Source: Saprospiraceae bacterium
GTDB taxonomy: Bacteria > Bacteroidota > Bacteroidia > Chitinophagales > Saprospiraceae
Direction of reading: 5' to 3'
Assembly: GCA_019694255.1 (NCBI GenBank)
Contig: JAIBCI010000095.1
Location: forward strand, 1 to 33,862
DNA: 33,862 bases
Part shown: positions 25,103-33,809 of the stretch, one piece after another
Layout of the letters: each line of letters opens with the position of its first letter
Position numbering within the stretch: position 1 is the stretch's first letter
The notes under the pieces: generated by a model
Told to the model about the DNA's origin: nothing
Seen by the model: the letters and a program-made list of their open reading frames with translations, nothing else
The model's database searches: none
Position numbers and translations under genes: made by a program

Positions 25103-25478
25103 GCGGACTTTATCATGTTGCGCTAAATCAATATGATACCCTGAATCTATACCATACACGCTACGAGGATAGCACGAGTCTTTTTATTCATACGATAAAG
25201 GCTCAGTGTACTGATATTCCAAACTTAATTTGTCATAGCAACGCATGGCATTTCACACCCAGCTGTATATAAATTTGCATGTGGTGTTCTGTCTTCTTCA
25301 TATATCGAATTGAATTAGGATTGTATAGTATATGGGCTGTCAAGCAAGTACAGGCTAAAGCTTTCTTGCTAGTTCAAATTCTAAGGCTACTTTCATGCTG
25401 AAATTTACTACTACCTTTAAGAAGTTAATTGGCGATCTAGGTATGATTTTTGGAATTAACTAAATTCAACGTTTATCG
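25103..25478. other. Gene-free stretch
   Basis: These 376 bases carry no coding-like frame, repeat or hairpin that I can support. The last part should hold the promoter of the lipase gene: TATGATTTTTGG at about 25442-25453 is only a partial -7 match. Confidence 0.5.
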
Positions 25479-26930
25479 ATGAAAAAAACCTGCTTTTTAA
25501 TCCTGTTATTGATTCATTCCCTGAGCCGGACCGATGCCCAGACACTCGTTTCGGATACATTGCTTGGTGGCAAAACTTCAGGAGAGCTCATTGCACAATT
25601 CAATTTTCCCTTCATTCAATACGGCGTTAATTATTACCGGATTACTTATACCACGCAGAATGTTCATGGTGTGACCGATACGGTATCCGGGCTTGTCGTC
25701 ATACCTGCGGATACTTCGAAAATGTATCCCCGGCTGGTGTACACCCATGGTTTTGCGAGTCTTAAACTGGATGTGCCTTCTTTTAATGTGACGCAAAACG
25801 GTGGGGAAGGGAGCATTGGTCTGTTATTCGGCGGGTTGGGTTTTATATCTCTTTTGCCGGATTATCTCGGCATGGGATTGGGTAAAGGCTTTCACCCTGC
25901 TTTTCATGCCGCTTCAGAAGCGTTGACATCGGCAGATATGTTGCGGGCTCTGAAGCAATTCGCAGCCTTGCATAATGTACATTTCAACAACCAATTGTTT
26001 ATTACCGGCTATTCGGAAGGTGGACATGCTTCGATGGCCTTGCACCAATTGATACAAACAAGGCTATCCGGTGAATTTGCGGTTACGGCTGCAACGCATC
26101 TTTCGGGGCCGTATAGTATGGGAGAGGTCATGCGGCAATGGACGTTGAATGACTCCATCAATAACAACGTAGCTTGGATCCCGCTTACGGTGCTTTCTTA
26201 TCAAGAGGCCTATGGGAATATTTACACCAACCTTTCTGAAGTTTTTAAGGCACCTTACTTCACGCCAATCGGACAATATTTGTCAGGCATGATTGATGCG
26301 GGTCAAATGGGATCACAACTGGCGACATTACTGATAACCATTGAAGGTAGCATCAGGCCTTTTCGTATGCTCCAGCCAGCCTTTCAGCAAGCGGTACTTG
26401 CCGATCCAAATCATCCTTATAATATCGACTTAAAACGTAACAACACCTATAACTGGGTTCCCTTAGCCCCAATGCGTATCTATTATTGTTCTGCTGACGA
26501 GGTCATTCCATACCAGAACGGGGTCTTAGCCCTTGATACCATGATTGCACTCGGAGCTACCAATGTATCCGGCAGCGATGTGAATTCAGGTGCCGGCCAT
26601 CTGGACTGTGTGACCCCTGCCTTAACCAATACCGTATTCTTTTTCTTGCCGCTGCGTCAGATCGATACTTATGTATCAACCACTGAACAGCAACAGATAC
26701 CAATTCTGATGGAGCCTAATCCGGCGCATCAATCCGTTACGCTAAGTCACCTGAATGCAAATGGACATGTGTCGATTGTTGATTTGAATGGTCAGTTAAT
26801 GTACAATGAAGATTTGCACCTTGACCAAATTACTATAGACCTGTCGGGATTTGAAAATGGTGTATTTGTGATTCGTTACTTGTCAAATGGGAAGACCTGG
26901 CAGGGAAAGCTGGTGCATTATGGATTTTAG
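25479..26930 (+). CDS. Secreted lipase/esterase (alpha/beta hydrolase) with T9SS tail
   Basis: A 483-residue secreted hydrolase resembling the fungal secretory lipase (LIP) and related alpha/beta-hydrolase group. Signal peptide 1-21 (LILLLIHSLSRTDAQ). The nucleophile elbow is G-Y-S179-E-G in FITGYSEGGHAS; D340 (YYCSADEVIPYQNG) and H374 (NSGAGHLDC) are the likely rest of the triad. The oxyanion region is RLVYTHGFASLK (85-96). The last about 75 residues (LMEPNPAHQSVTLSHL to GKLVHYGF) form a T9SS sorting domain, so the enzyme is released or anchored outside the cell. It probably cleaves esters or lipids; the substrate is unknown. It appears monocistronic. Confidence 0.9.
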   Translation: MKKTCFLILLLIHSLSRTDAQTLVSDTLLGGKTSGELIAQFNFPFIQYGVNYYRITYTTQNVHGVTDTVSGLVVIPADTSKMYPRLVYTHGFASLKLDVPSFNVTQNGGEGSIGLLFGGLGFISLLPDYLGMGLGKGFHPAFHAASEALTSADMLRALKQFAALHNVHFNNQLFITGYSEGGHASMALHQLIQTRLSGEFAVTAATHLSGPYSMGEVMRQWTLNDSINNNVAWIPLTVLSYQEAYGNIYTNLSEVFKAPYFTPIGQYLSGMIDAGQMGSQLATLLITIEGSIRPFRMLQPAFQQAVLADPNHPYNIDLKRNNTYNWVPLAPMRIYYCSADEVIPYQNGVLALDTMIALGATNVSGSDVNSGAGHLDCVTPALTNTVFFFLPLRQIDTYVSTTEQQQIPILMEPNPAHQSVTLSHLNANGHVSIVDLNGQLMYNEDLHLDQITIDLSGFENGVFVIRYLSNGKTWQGKLVHYGF

Positions 26931-27055
26931 TGGTGCATTCTGCTGATGGCGTATTTAAACAATCATAGAATTTATATTCATTCATTCCAGGGAAAGTATA
27001 ATTAAGGGTACTTAAAACCTTTGTACGGGCTTATAAAAATGAAGTTGGAATACCA

Positions 27056-27652
27056 TCATGAACGGGCAAATGCGAGGAGCGGGCCGTAATCGCCTTTGTC
27101 GGCAGTTTTAAGCGCTTTAATGTAGGCTGCACGGGCATCGCCTTCGCTGGAAAGGCTGGTAGCACCCCAACTAAAAACTGGCCGTTTGTATATTTTTTCG
27201 ATGATAATATCAGCCAATAACCGACTATGCCTTCCGTTACCGTTTGGAAAGCAATGAATACTTACAAGGCGGTGCTTGAACCTTACAGCAATTTCATCGG
27301 GTGGGTAGGTATTGTTTTCGTGCCAGTAAATGGCATCATCGAGCAGGTATTTAAGGTCGGAACGTATTTGCCATTTGTCTGCGCCAATGTTTTTATTGGA
27401 TTGACGGAACACACCAGCCCATGCCCATACATCGGCATACATCCGTTTATGTACTGAGCGGATAAATTCCTCTGTAAAAATCAACTGCGGCTTAAAGGAG
27501 CGCCCTAAAGTCCATTGCACTGCTTGTTCAATATTCTGCTGCTCAAACTCGTTTAACTCGCCATGGGTGGCTATGGTAGGAATGAGCAGCCCTTCTTTCT
27601 CTTCTTCATCTAAGGGGGTTTGTCCGTCGATGTAGTCTAAATCTAATCCCAT
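27056..27652 (-). CDS. Fic-domain protein, mobile mystery protein B family
   Basis: A 198-residue Fic protein. The Fic motif is HCFPNGNGRHSR (H133 to R144), with Asn at the position that is usually Asp/Glu. The rest (PTIATHGELNEFEQQNIEQA, WAGVFRQSNKNIG) matches my memory of the TIGR02613 mobile mystery protein B family. Fic enzymes transfer AMP or related groups to proteins; Asn for Asp/Glu would affect Mg2+ coordination, so activity may differ. It overlaps the end of the upstream XRE gene by 10 bases (ATGGGATTAG), so the two are translationally coupled. Pairs of this kind behave like toxin-antitoxin modules on mobile DNA (inference). Confidence 0.9.
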   Translation of the reverse strand: MGLDLDYIDGQTPLDEEEKEGLLIPTIATHGELNEFEQQNIEQAVQWTLGRSFKPQLIFTEEFIRSVHKRMYADVWAWAGVFRQSNKNIGADKWQIRSDLKYLLDDAIYWHENNTYPPDEIAVRFKHRLVSIHCFPNGNGRHSRLLADIIIEKIYKRPVFSWGATSLSSEGDARAAYIKALKTADKGDYGPLLAFARS

Positions 27653-28101
27653 AAAATTTTAGGCATTTCGTATTTAATAGATGCAGCCCTTTCTTCAATG
27701 GCTTTTTGGATACGCTTATTAGAATTTCCCTGTTCTTCAAGTTTCATTGTATTGGATGTACGCAACACAATTTGAGTGGCCAGTTCCTTTGCTTTGCGGT
27801 CAATCAATGCATTCATTGATCCATCTTTGGGAACAAAGCCATACACCAGCTCCATATCCAAAGCATTGGCAGCATCTCTTAGGGTCTTGAGGGTGATGGA
27901 CCCGTCTTTTTCCCTGCGTTCGATATCCGTAAGGCTTTGTTTGGTGATTGACATTTTATTACCCAATTGCTGTAATGACATGCCTAAAGCAGTGCGTACC
28001 GCTTTTATCCAACCGGTAGGTGGGGGAGTAATTTTTTTAATTGAGGCAACTACCTGCATTTTGCTGTTGAGTTGCTGGATCTGTAATGATTTCTTTCCCA
28101 C
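27643..28101 (-). CDS. XRE-type regulator, mobile mystery protein A family
   Basis: A DNA-binding partner of the Fic protein, matching the TIGR02612 mobile mystery protein A family (PPPTGWIKAVRTALGMSLQQ, LGNKMSITKQSLTDIERREK). The helix-turn-helix spans about residues 32-65 (MSLQQLGNKMSITKQSLTD), followed by SITLKTLRDAANALDMELVY. I place the start at GTG 28101 (VGKKSLQIQQLN), giving 152 residues, the family's usual size. The open frame continues to an ATG at 28191 but those extra codons run through the promoter and the 33-base repeats and include VYRLTILF-like repeated residues that come from the repeat. ATG 28059 is a shorter alternative. The predicted role is repression of its own operon through those repeats. 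Confidence 0.88.
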   Translation of the reverse strand: MGKKSLQIQQLNSKMQVVASIKKITPPPTGWIKAVRTALGMSLQQLGNKMSITKQSLTDIERREKDGSITLKTLRDAANALDMELVYGFVPKDGSMNALIDRKAKELATQIVLRTSNTMKLEEQGNSNKRIQKAIEERAASIKYEMPKILWD

Positions 28102-28112
28102 GATCGTAAATT

Positions 28113-28222
28113 TATAAACTGACAAAACAAATACAAATGTAAGCATATAAACTGATAAACAAAATAAAATAGTAAGTCTATAAACTGACAAATGAATGAT
28201 AAAAGTAAGGTAATAGACTGAC
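28113..28222. repeat. 33-base tandem repeats upstream of the Fic/XRE pair
   Basis: The core TATAAACTGACAAA recurs at 28113, 28146 (TATAAACTGATAAA) and 28179, with a decayed fourth copy (AATAGACTGAC) at 28212. The spacing is exactly 33 bases each time, about three helical turns, and the intervening AT-rich sequence ending GTAAG is also similar. The repeats overlap the promoter at 28134-28162, so they are likely operators bound on one face of the DNA. Confidence 0.8.
28134..28162 (-). promoter_or_regulatory. Promoter of the XRE-Fic operon
   Basis: On the minus strand TTG (28160-28162), 18 bases, TACATTTG (28134-28141): a full Bacteroidota promoter. Transcription would begin about 28128, which supports a translation start at or below 28101. 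Confidence 0.65.
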
Positions 28223-28522
28223 TATATATTTACTAAGTTATTGAAAAACAATATTTTAAACTCTTTGGAAATGCCAAGACTTAATTCAAGTATGAGATAC
28301 TCCGGTGGCAGATTTCAGCACATCGACCAATATACGGGATTACAGTTTGCATTTTGTGCCAATTTTGGTTACTTCTTTAGGGTTGAGCCATAGGTTTATC
28401 GTTTCTGAAAACCTGCCATTGTAAGGGTAGGTAGGAACCTTATTAGGTTATGGCAACTGGATTAATTTTTAGAAGAATCTGAATCTAGAATCAAAATAAT
28501 TTAGTGCAATAAGTTTTAACGG
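28223..28522. other. Gene-free stretch downstream of mnmE
   Basis: About 300 bases. A short plus-strand frame from the ATG near 28291 reads MRYSGGRFQHIDQY and TGLQFAFCANFGYFF before a stop, 33 residues in all, and could be the tail of a lost gene. I cannot support it as a gene. Confidence 0.4.
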
Positions 28523-29920
28523 TTACTTTCCGATACAGAACTTCCCAAAAATATTCCCCAGCAGCTCATCGCTGCTGACCTCGCCGCTGACCTGTCCAAG
28601 TTCATAAATTCCTTCGCGCAGAGATTGTGCTACAAGGTCTGTCTGCAACCCGGAAAGAAGACCTGCTTCTACAGTATGAAGTGCTTCCCTGGCGCGACCG
28701 AGAATGGCGCGGTGACGCGCATTGATCAACACACTGAATTCCTGAAGCGAATGACGGTGGGATGCGAGTTCAAATAATTTGCTGCGGAGTGTCTCAAGGC
28801 CGGTACCGTGAAGTGCAGAGAGCGGAATGATGTTTTCGGGCTTAACCAGGCTGTTTGAAAGGCTGGACAGTCTGACCCCGGGATAAAGATCATATTTATT
28901 GGCAACCAACACTACTTCCTGACCATCCTGCACAATGGGCAGTAATTCATTACTTAGACTTTGACTACTGACCGCTCCGAGGTCAGCCACATAAATCAGA
29001 ATACTGGATTGCTCAATGCTGCGGAGTGTACGCTGGACACCACTGGCTTCAATCATATCTTCGGTGTCGCGTATTCCTGCCGTGTCGACCAACCGGAATA
29101 CGATGCCGTTAATATTGAGTTGTTCTTCGATCGTGTCGCGCGTGGTGCCCGGGATGTCGGATACGATGGCGCGCTCTTCGCCAAGCAAAGCATTGAGCAG
29201 CGTTGACTTGCCTGCATTGGGTTTGCCGGCGATCACAGTGTGTATGCCGTGGCGCACGGCTTCTCCAAGCTCAAAACTGTTTATCAGCTGGTTGATCCTT
29301 AGGTTTATTTCTGTCAGAAGCGCAAGCAGGTGATCCCTGTTGGCAAACTCAACATCTTCTTCGCTGAAGTCGAGTTCAAGTTCGATGAGGCTGGCAAAAT
29401 CAACCAGTTTGCGGCGAAGACCGGCGATTTGATCACGGATGCCTCCTTTCATCTGATTGATGGCATAACGGTGCTGTACGGCATTGGTCGAATGGATCAA
29501 GTCGGCCACCGCTTCCGCCTGCGAAAGGTCCATCTTGCCGTTGAGGAATGCGCGCTGTGTAAATTCGCCGGGTTGGGCAAGCTCAGCGCCGGCGCTCAAC
29601 AAAAGGTGCAGGATTTCTGTGAGAATAAATGAAGAACCGTGGGCATTGATCTCGACGAGGTCTTCACCCGTATAGGAATGTGGTGCTCTGAAAACGGCTA
29701 CCAGTACTTCGTCCAGTATGCTGCCGTCCGTGTTGATGATTTTAGCGAGATGAAGCTTGGCATGCGGATGATCCTCCCAAGAATGGTTCGGAAACAACCG
29801 GCTGGCAATGGTAAGTGCATCGGGCCCGCTGAGGCGGATGATCCCAATGCCAGCCATACCGGAAGCAGTGGCTATCGCGGCAATGGTTTGATAACGGTTT
29901 GCAGTATTGGTGGCTTCCAT
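28523..29920 (-). CDS. mnmE: tRNA modification GTPase MnmE
   Basis: A 465-residue enzyme that, with MnmG, installs the 5-carboxymethylaminomethyl group on wobble U34 of certain tRNAs. The N-terminal folate-binding domain (1-120, IAAIATASGMAGIGIIRLSG, PHSYTGEDLVEINAHG, GEFTQRAFLNGKMDL) is followed by helical and G domains: G1 GKPNAGKST (232-240), G2 TTRDT, G3 DTAGI (279-283), G4 NKYD. The C-terminal FCIGK (461-465) is the conserved catalytic Cys motif. Length is normal. A TAGCTTTG -7-like element (29927-29934) lies so close to the ATG at 29920 that the message may be nearly leaderless; the only upstream TTG is 26 bases away, slightly too far. Confidence 0.97.
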   Translation of the reverse strand: MEATNTANRYQTIAAIATASGMAGIGIIRLSGPDALTIASRLFPNHSWEDHPHAKLHLAKIINTDGSILDEVLVAVFRAPHSYTGEDLVEINAHGSSFILTEILHLLLSAGAELAQPGEFTQRAFLNGKMDLSQAEAVADLIHSTNAVQHRYAINQMKGGIRDQIAGLRRKLVDFASLIELELDFSEEDVEFANRDHLLALLTEINLRINQLINSFELGEAVRHGIHTVIAGKPNAGKSTLLNALLGEERAIVSDIPGTTRDTIEEQLNINGIVFRLVDTAGIRDTEDMIEASGVQRTLRSIEQSSILIYVADLGAVSSQSLSNELLPIVQDGQEVVLVANKYDLYPGVRLSSLSNSLVKPENIIPLSALHGTGLETLRSKLFELASHRHSLQEFSVLINARHRAILGRAREALHTVEAGLLSGLQTDLVAQSLREGIYELGQVSGEVSSDELLGNIFGKFCIGK

Positions 29921-30059
29921 TCAATGCAAAGCTAAATAGGATCGCCTACATGGACTTTCTCAAGATGTTCTTTGCTTTAACATTCCGTTGACGACCATTA
30001 TCTCCTTTCCGGCTTCTCAGTGGCATATTTGTAATAATTTCACATCAAAATAGATCGTA

Positions 30060-30491
30060 ATGGATTTCAGGGAAAGTGCCGTAGAAGCAGGAAAAACTAC
30101 ATGGAAATGGATCAAGAGAATCATTTATTTGCTATTGGTCATCATGATCGCTTATGTCTGCTTTATTCTCTTTGCCAATTACAGTGAAGGGGCAAGAACA
30201 GGTTATGTCGTCAAAATCAGTAAAAAAGGAGTTATATTCAAAACGAATGAAGGTGAACTGAATTTCGGATTCCCGCAGATCAGTACAGCGCCGGGTATGG
30301 CAAGTCAGAATATATGGAACTTTTCAGTACCCAATGACGAGGTGGCAATGCAAATTCAACGCGCGGCAGAAACAGGACAAAAAGTAACGCTTTTCTATCA
30401 TCAGAAATACAAACAGTTATTCTTCCGTGGTGATACAGAATATCTTGTTTATAAGATAGAAAAATCCGCCGAGACGATGGAATCGAAATGA
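30060..30491 (+). CDS. Conserved membrane-anchored protein, function unknown
   Basis: A 143-residue protein with one N-terminal transmembrane helix (about 21-41, IIYLLLVIMIAYVCFILFA) and a soluble beta-rich domain (GYVVKISKKGVIFKTNEGEL, WNFSVPNDEVAMQIQRAAET, VTLFYHQKYKQLFFRGDTEY). It resembles a conserved Bacteroidota protein that databases often label 6-phosphogluconate dehydrogenase; it has no such domain, and that label is wrong for a protein of this kind (recollection, not a search). It is divergent from mnmE and monocistronic. Role unknown. Confidence 0.8.
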   Translation: MDFRESAVEAGKTTWKWIKRIIYLLLVIMIAYVCFILFANYSEGARTGYVVKISKKGVIFKTNEGELNFGFPQISTAPGMASQNIWNFSVPNDEVAMQIQRAAETGQKVTLFYHQKYKQLFFRGDTEYLVYKIEKSAETMESK

Positions 30492-30702
30492 TCAGTAAAT
30501 ACTAAGATTTCGATGAGATTTTGCTGATTGATTGGGCGCAAACTGATTTCTCGCTGTTTTATCTCAACAGGTGTTGAATTGGACTCATCGGGATGAACTA
30601 GATCACTTTGAGATAATCAAAAAACTCAAGATCTGAAGTTCATATTGACTTTAATTAACTAAGCATACGAGGTTGCTGTGCACACAATATTCACAATGCT
30701 GA

Positions 30703-31935
30703 TCAAAAATAACTTGATAATCCGAGTTGAATAACGCCGGTCTTTGAAGGCGTATTGCCGAGGATATCGCGCGTGCGCAAATATTTGTAATTCAATCTCA
30801 GTACCGTGCTGCCGGAAGGCCTGAATGATAGCGCTGGGGTGATTCCCCACACGTCATCAAACAATTTTCGGTCAGTTCCTTTTTCTGAATCCTGATTGTA
30901 ATCAGCGAAGTCCAATCGAAGTCCTGTCATGATCCTGGCCTGCGGCCATCCGAAGATCTGTCCTTGAAAGACGGATGCGACGACATCGCAGAAAAATCCA
31001 GTCTGTTGAGAGCCATAACGTTGAATATAGTTATCGGGCAGTTGTACAAATCCTTTGACCCATTCTCCGGTTATGTTGATTTTACCGTTCCAGAGCGAGG
31101 TGTTGAAGTCTATGGCAGCCAGGGTAGCACTGCGTTTTGAATCGACTACCGTTCCTGCCGTTTTCCATTGATTATAGACACCCGTTAGCATGGATATTCC
31201 AATCTCACCCAGCGCTCTGTGACGCAAAGCAAGTTTGCCATTGATCATCGGCAGACCGCTGTTGCTTCTGAAAAATTTATTCGGATTTTCCTTGGCTTCA
31301 TGAAATGACGTACGGTCTTCTTCATTAAGAATTAATGCATCGGAAAGTCCATTCGTCACATAAGCTTCATAGCCCAGGATCCATTGACGGCTGTAAAACT
31401 TACCGTAAAATCCCATACCCGTGCTGGACAAGGTGGATGGGATAATTTCTGTACTGACCAATGGTCGGTCCACGAACTCCCATCGGGGGCCATCGTGATT
31501 CTGATTAAATCCTCCAATCGGATTTAATAAGATGCCACCGCGAAGATTGAGGCCCGGAGTAAACTCCAGATCCATCAGTGCAGTCTCAAGGCTGATCTCC
31601 TGGGTGCCGTTTTCATATTCAATTTCTGATAAAAACTTAATACGCGACGCAATAGTACTGGACATGAACATCGTCATACGCCGGAATTGAAAATGAAATC
31701 CATCATCAACACCATTCGTTGAGGCATATTCAGTATTGGTTTCAATATAACCGCCAATGGCAACTGGAAAACTTTTGTTTCGAAGGAAAGGGCGATTGTA
31801 AATAGCATCCATGTTCATTCCACGTTTTATGCTATCCCGGTGTTCGCGCGAGACCGGGCGTAGGGTGTCCTGAGCGCTTAGGATGCGTATGAAGAGAATA
31901 AAATTGATGCAAAGAATAAATTTATATTTCGACAT
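30703..31935 (-). CDS. Outer-membrane porin, OprO/OprP-like
   Basis: A 410-residue beta-barrel protein. The start is ATG 31935 (MSKYKFILCINFILFIRILSAQ), giving a signal peptide; the frame opens further up but that overlaps the Rieske gene in another frame. Barrel-like strands with alternating aromatic residues run through the sequence: GGYIETNTEYAS, FHFQFRRMTMFM, EIEYENGTQEI, GGILLNPIGGFNQNHDGP (a typical loop-3 region), GFYGKFYSRQWILGYEAYVTN and TVLRLNYKYLRTR. The last residues, GLSSYF, end in Phe as outer-membrane barrels do. It is the third gene of the operon with the Rieske and di-haem proteins, overlapping the Rieske gene by 14 bases. Possible role: letting their substrate through the outer membrane (inference). 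Confidence 0.88.
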   Translation of the reverse strand: MSKYKFILCINFILFIRILSAQDTLRPVSREHRDSIKRGMNMDAIYNRPFLRNKSFPVAIGGYIETNTEYASTNGVDDGFHFQFRRMTMFMSSTIASRIKFLSEIEYENGTQEISLETALMDLEFTPGLNLRGGILLNPIGGFNQNHDGPRWEFVDRPLVSTEIIPSTLSSTGMGFYGKFYSRQWILGYEAYVTNGLSDALILNEEDRTSFHEAKENPNKFFRSNSGLPMINGKLALRHRALGEIGISMLTGVYNQWKTAGTVVDSKRSATLAAIDFNTSLWNGKINITGEWVKGFVQLPDNYIQRYGSQQTGFFCDVVASVFQGQIFGWPQARIMTGLRLDFADYNQDSEKGTDRKLFDDVWGITPALSFRPSGSTVLRLNYKYLRTRDILGNTPSKTGVIQLGLSSYF

Positions 31936-32359
31936 GGATAAATTGTTCTGATGATTTAACTGAAAAAGTTTTAAGGTCATCTTCAGCAGGTGGATTCTTA
32001 ACCTGGCCGCGACAGGTGAATTCACTGCCGTGACATGGGCATACGAGATAATATCCCTGGTTCTGCAATTCGCAGCTACGGTGGGTGCATTCCATCAGTA
32101 CCGCGGTGTAGTCTGTTGCTGAGATGCGGAACACACAGATCGGATAATTGAACTGTGGTATTCGAAGTAAGACAAATTTTCGTGGCTTGATTTTTTTTCC
32201 CTGCGTGACAAAAAATTCACTCACCGGGATACTCAGTTTTCGTTCCTGTATTTCAAACCGTGCGAAATAATATGCGCTGGCACATCCATTCAGTAGCGAA
32301 GCACCCAACCCGCCGGCCACCGTTATACCGCAAAGCCTGATGAATTCATTTCTGGTCAT
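31922..32359 (-). CDS. Rieske [2Fe-2S] lipoprotein
   Basis: A 145-residue protein. The N-terminus is a lipoprotein signal with lipid Cys C26 (GASLLNGC). The cluster-binding boxes are complete: C91-T-H93-x2-C96 (CTHRSC) and C107-P-C109-H110-G-S (CPCHGSEF), so both ligand pairs and both disulfide cysteines of the high-potential, bc1-type group are present. There is no catalytic or membrane partner domain, so it should act as a periplasmic electron carrier. It starts one base after the stop of the di-haem gene and its own end overlaps the porin gene's start by 14 bases, so all three are translationally coupled. Confidence 0.92.
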   Translation of the reverse strand: MTRNEFIRLCGITVAGGLGASLLNGCASAYYFARFEIQERKLSIPVSEFFVTQGKKIKPRKFVLLRIPQFNYPICVFRISATDYTAVLMECTHRSCELQNQGYYLVCPCHGSEFTCRGQVKNPPAEDDLKTFSVKSSEQFIHVEI

Positions 32360-32360
32360 A

Positions 32361-33611
32361 CTACAGCGATTGCAGAAACTGCACTAATTTGTTTTTGTCA
32401 GAAGCTTCTAACTGATCAAATGCCTTTTGGCTTTTTTGTGCTTCACCTCCATGCATCTGAATGGCCATTTCAATGCTGGTCGCACGTCCGTCATGCATAA
32501 GAAAAAGCTTTCCTCCCTGGGCTGTTCCGGCCAATCCAAGTCCCCACAGCGGAGCTGTCCGCCATTCGCTGCTCAGTGCATAGCCTTCTGTGTAACCGTC
32601 ATCAAGTGCCGTTCCCATGTCGTGAAGCAAAAGATCGGTATAGGGATAAAATTCTTTTTCACTGAGTGCGCTGATTGCTGCAATTCCGGTTTTTAGTTTT
32701 TCCGTATGACACTTCTGGCATCCGATAAGGTTGAATATTTCTTTGCCCTGAAGGACATCGGCATGAAGCTTATTGCGCTGTGCGGGCATTTGCAGAGTCT
32801 GAATATAAAATACGGTGGCATTGAGACTCTGATCTGAAATATCTGCTGAAAAATTAGGAACAGGATTGGTACCTTCTGCGGGGTTAAAAGGGTCGTGCGG
32901 TAAAAACGTTGTGGTGATCCCCATATCCTGATTAAATGCCTGGGTAACCTGTTGATGCAGATTATAGGTGCTTGCCTTTTTTCCGAAGCGACACAGGTAT
33001 CTGCCATTGACGGATTGTGCGTGACTGGATACATGCACCCATTCAGGGACTTCATTCCAGTGCGCCCTCCCGGAGATCCCATCACCGTCAGCGTCATCGG
33101 GATCTGCCATTTTCAAGATATCTTCATCCGGTACCAGTTCAAGAAATCCGGTACCAGATACAATCGGTGCAATCAGACGCGTATGGGGCGCTCCTGAGGG
33201 TATTTTTTCACCTTGGAATCCGGGAATGAACTGATGCTGAAGCTGAGGTCCTCCTAAGTGAAGAAATTGATTGCCGCTGGTGTCATGCTGTCCGAATCTT
33301 ACCAGCATGGTAAAGGGATGTCCGCGGTTGTCATCTTTGTGACATGATGCACACGAATTGGAAACATAAATGGGTCCCAACCCTGTCTCCTGTGTATACA
33401 CCTCATCGAATTCTGCGGCACCCTCCTGAAAAAGAAGTAACTGTGAATTACTTAATCCCGGTAGTGGTGCATTCATCAATAATTCTTCCGCAGGGCCTTG
33501 TGGAACAAGATGGCTGCATGAATAAATCAACGCGGAAATTATTAAAAGGTATTTTCCTGTCCTGAGTGATTTCAGTTTCAGAAAAAGCAAATTCGATTTT
33601 ATTATTTTCAT
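32361..33611 (-). CDS. Di-haem lipoprotein of the DUF1111 (thiol oxidoreductase-like) family
   Basis: A 416-residue c-type cytochrome. The start is ATG 33611 (MKIIKSNLLFL); a TTG at 33638 is less likely. Lipoprotein signal with lipid Cys C32 (LIISALIYSC). Haem-binding motifs are C87-x2-C90-H91 (SCASCHKD) and C298-x2-C301-H302 (GCQKCHTE). Further family features are GAAEFDEVYTQETGLGP, DPDDADGDGISGRAHWN, LHDMGTALDDG, EWRTAPLWGLG and LFLMHDGRATSIEMAIQMHG. The DUF1111 family resembles di-haem peroxidases and is often found beside imelysin-type iron-binding proteins in Bacteroidota (family knowledge). Here it is paired with Rieske and porin genes. Likely periplasmic electron transfer or a redox enzyme; substrate unknown. 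Confidence 0.92.
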   Translation of the reverse strand: MKIIKSNLLFLKLKSLRTGKYLLIISALIYSCSHLVPQGPAEELLMNAPLPGLSNSQLLLFQEGAAEFDEVYTQETGLGPIYVSNSCASCHKDDNRGHPFTMLVRFGQHDTSGNQFLHLGGPQLQHQFIPGFQGEKIPSGAPHTRLIAPIVSGTGFLELVPDEDILKMADPDDADGDGISGRAHWNEVPEWVHVSSHAQSVNGRYLCRFGKKASTYNLHQQVTQAFNQDMGITTTFLPHDPFNPAEGTNPVPNFSADISDQSLNATVFYIQTLQMPAQRNKLHADVLQGKEIFNLIGCQKCHTEKLKTGIAAISALSEKEFYPYTDLLLHDMGTALDDGYTEGYALSSEWRTAPLWGLGLAGTAQGGKLFLMHDGRATSIEMAIQMHGGEAQKSQKAFDQLEASDKNKLVQFLQSL

Positions 33612-33809
33612 TTTAAGTGAAATCAATTTAATTTGCAAATCAATTGCAAGAGAAATATATTTTTTTCATTTCAAGATTGTGCATGCATTATTGATCTGAT
33701 ATTCTGAAAAAATAAGAGCAATTTTTTTGTCGAAAATTAATTTATTTTCAAAAAGAGAGATCAATGGTTATTTCACCTGTTGCGCGCTTTAAGAACTTGA
33801 AATCAGGTA

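Noticed and set aside
28113-28222. CRISPR array
   Set aside because: The repeats are contiguous 33-base tandem copies with diverged sequence, not repeats separated by unique spacers, and there is no cas gene.
28291-28392. 33-residue plus-strand peptide gene
   Set aside because: Very short, with no promoter or recognisable family. It is at best a gene remnant.
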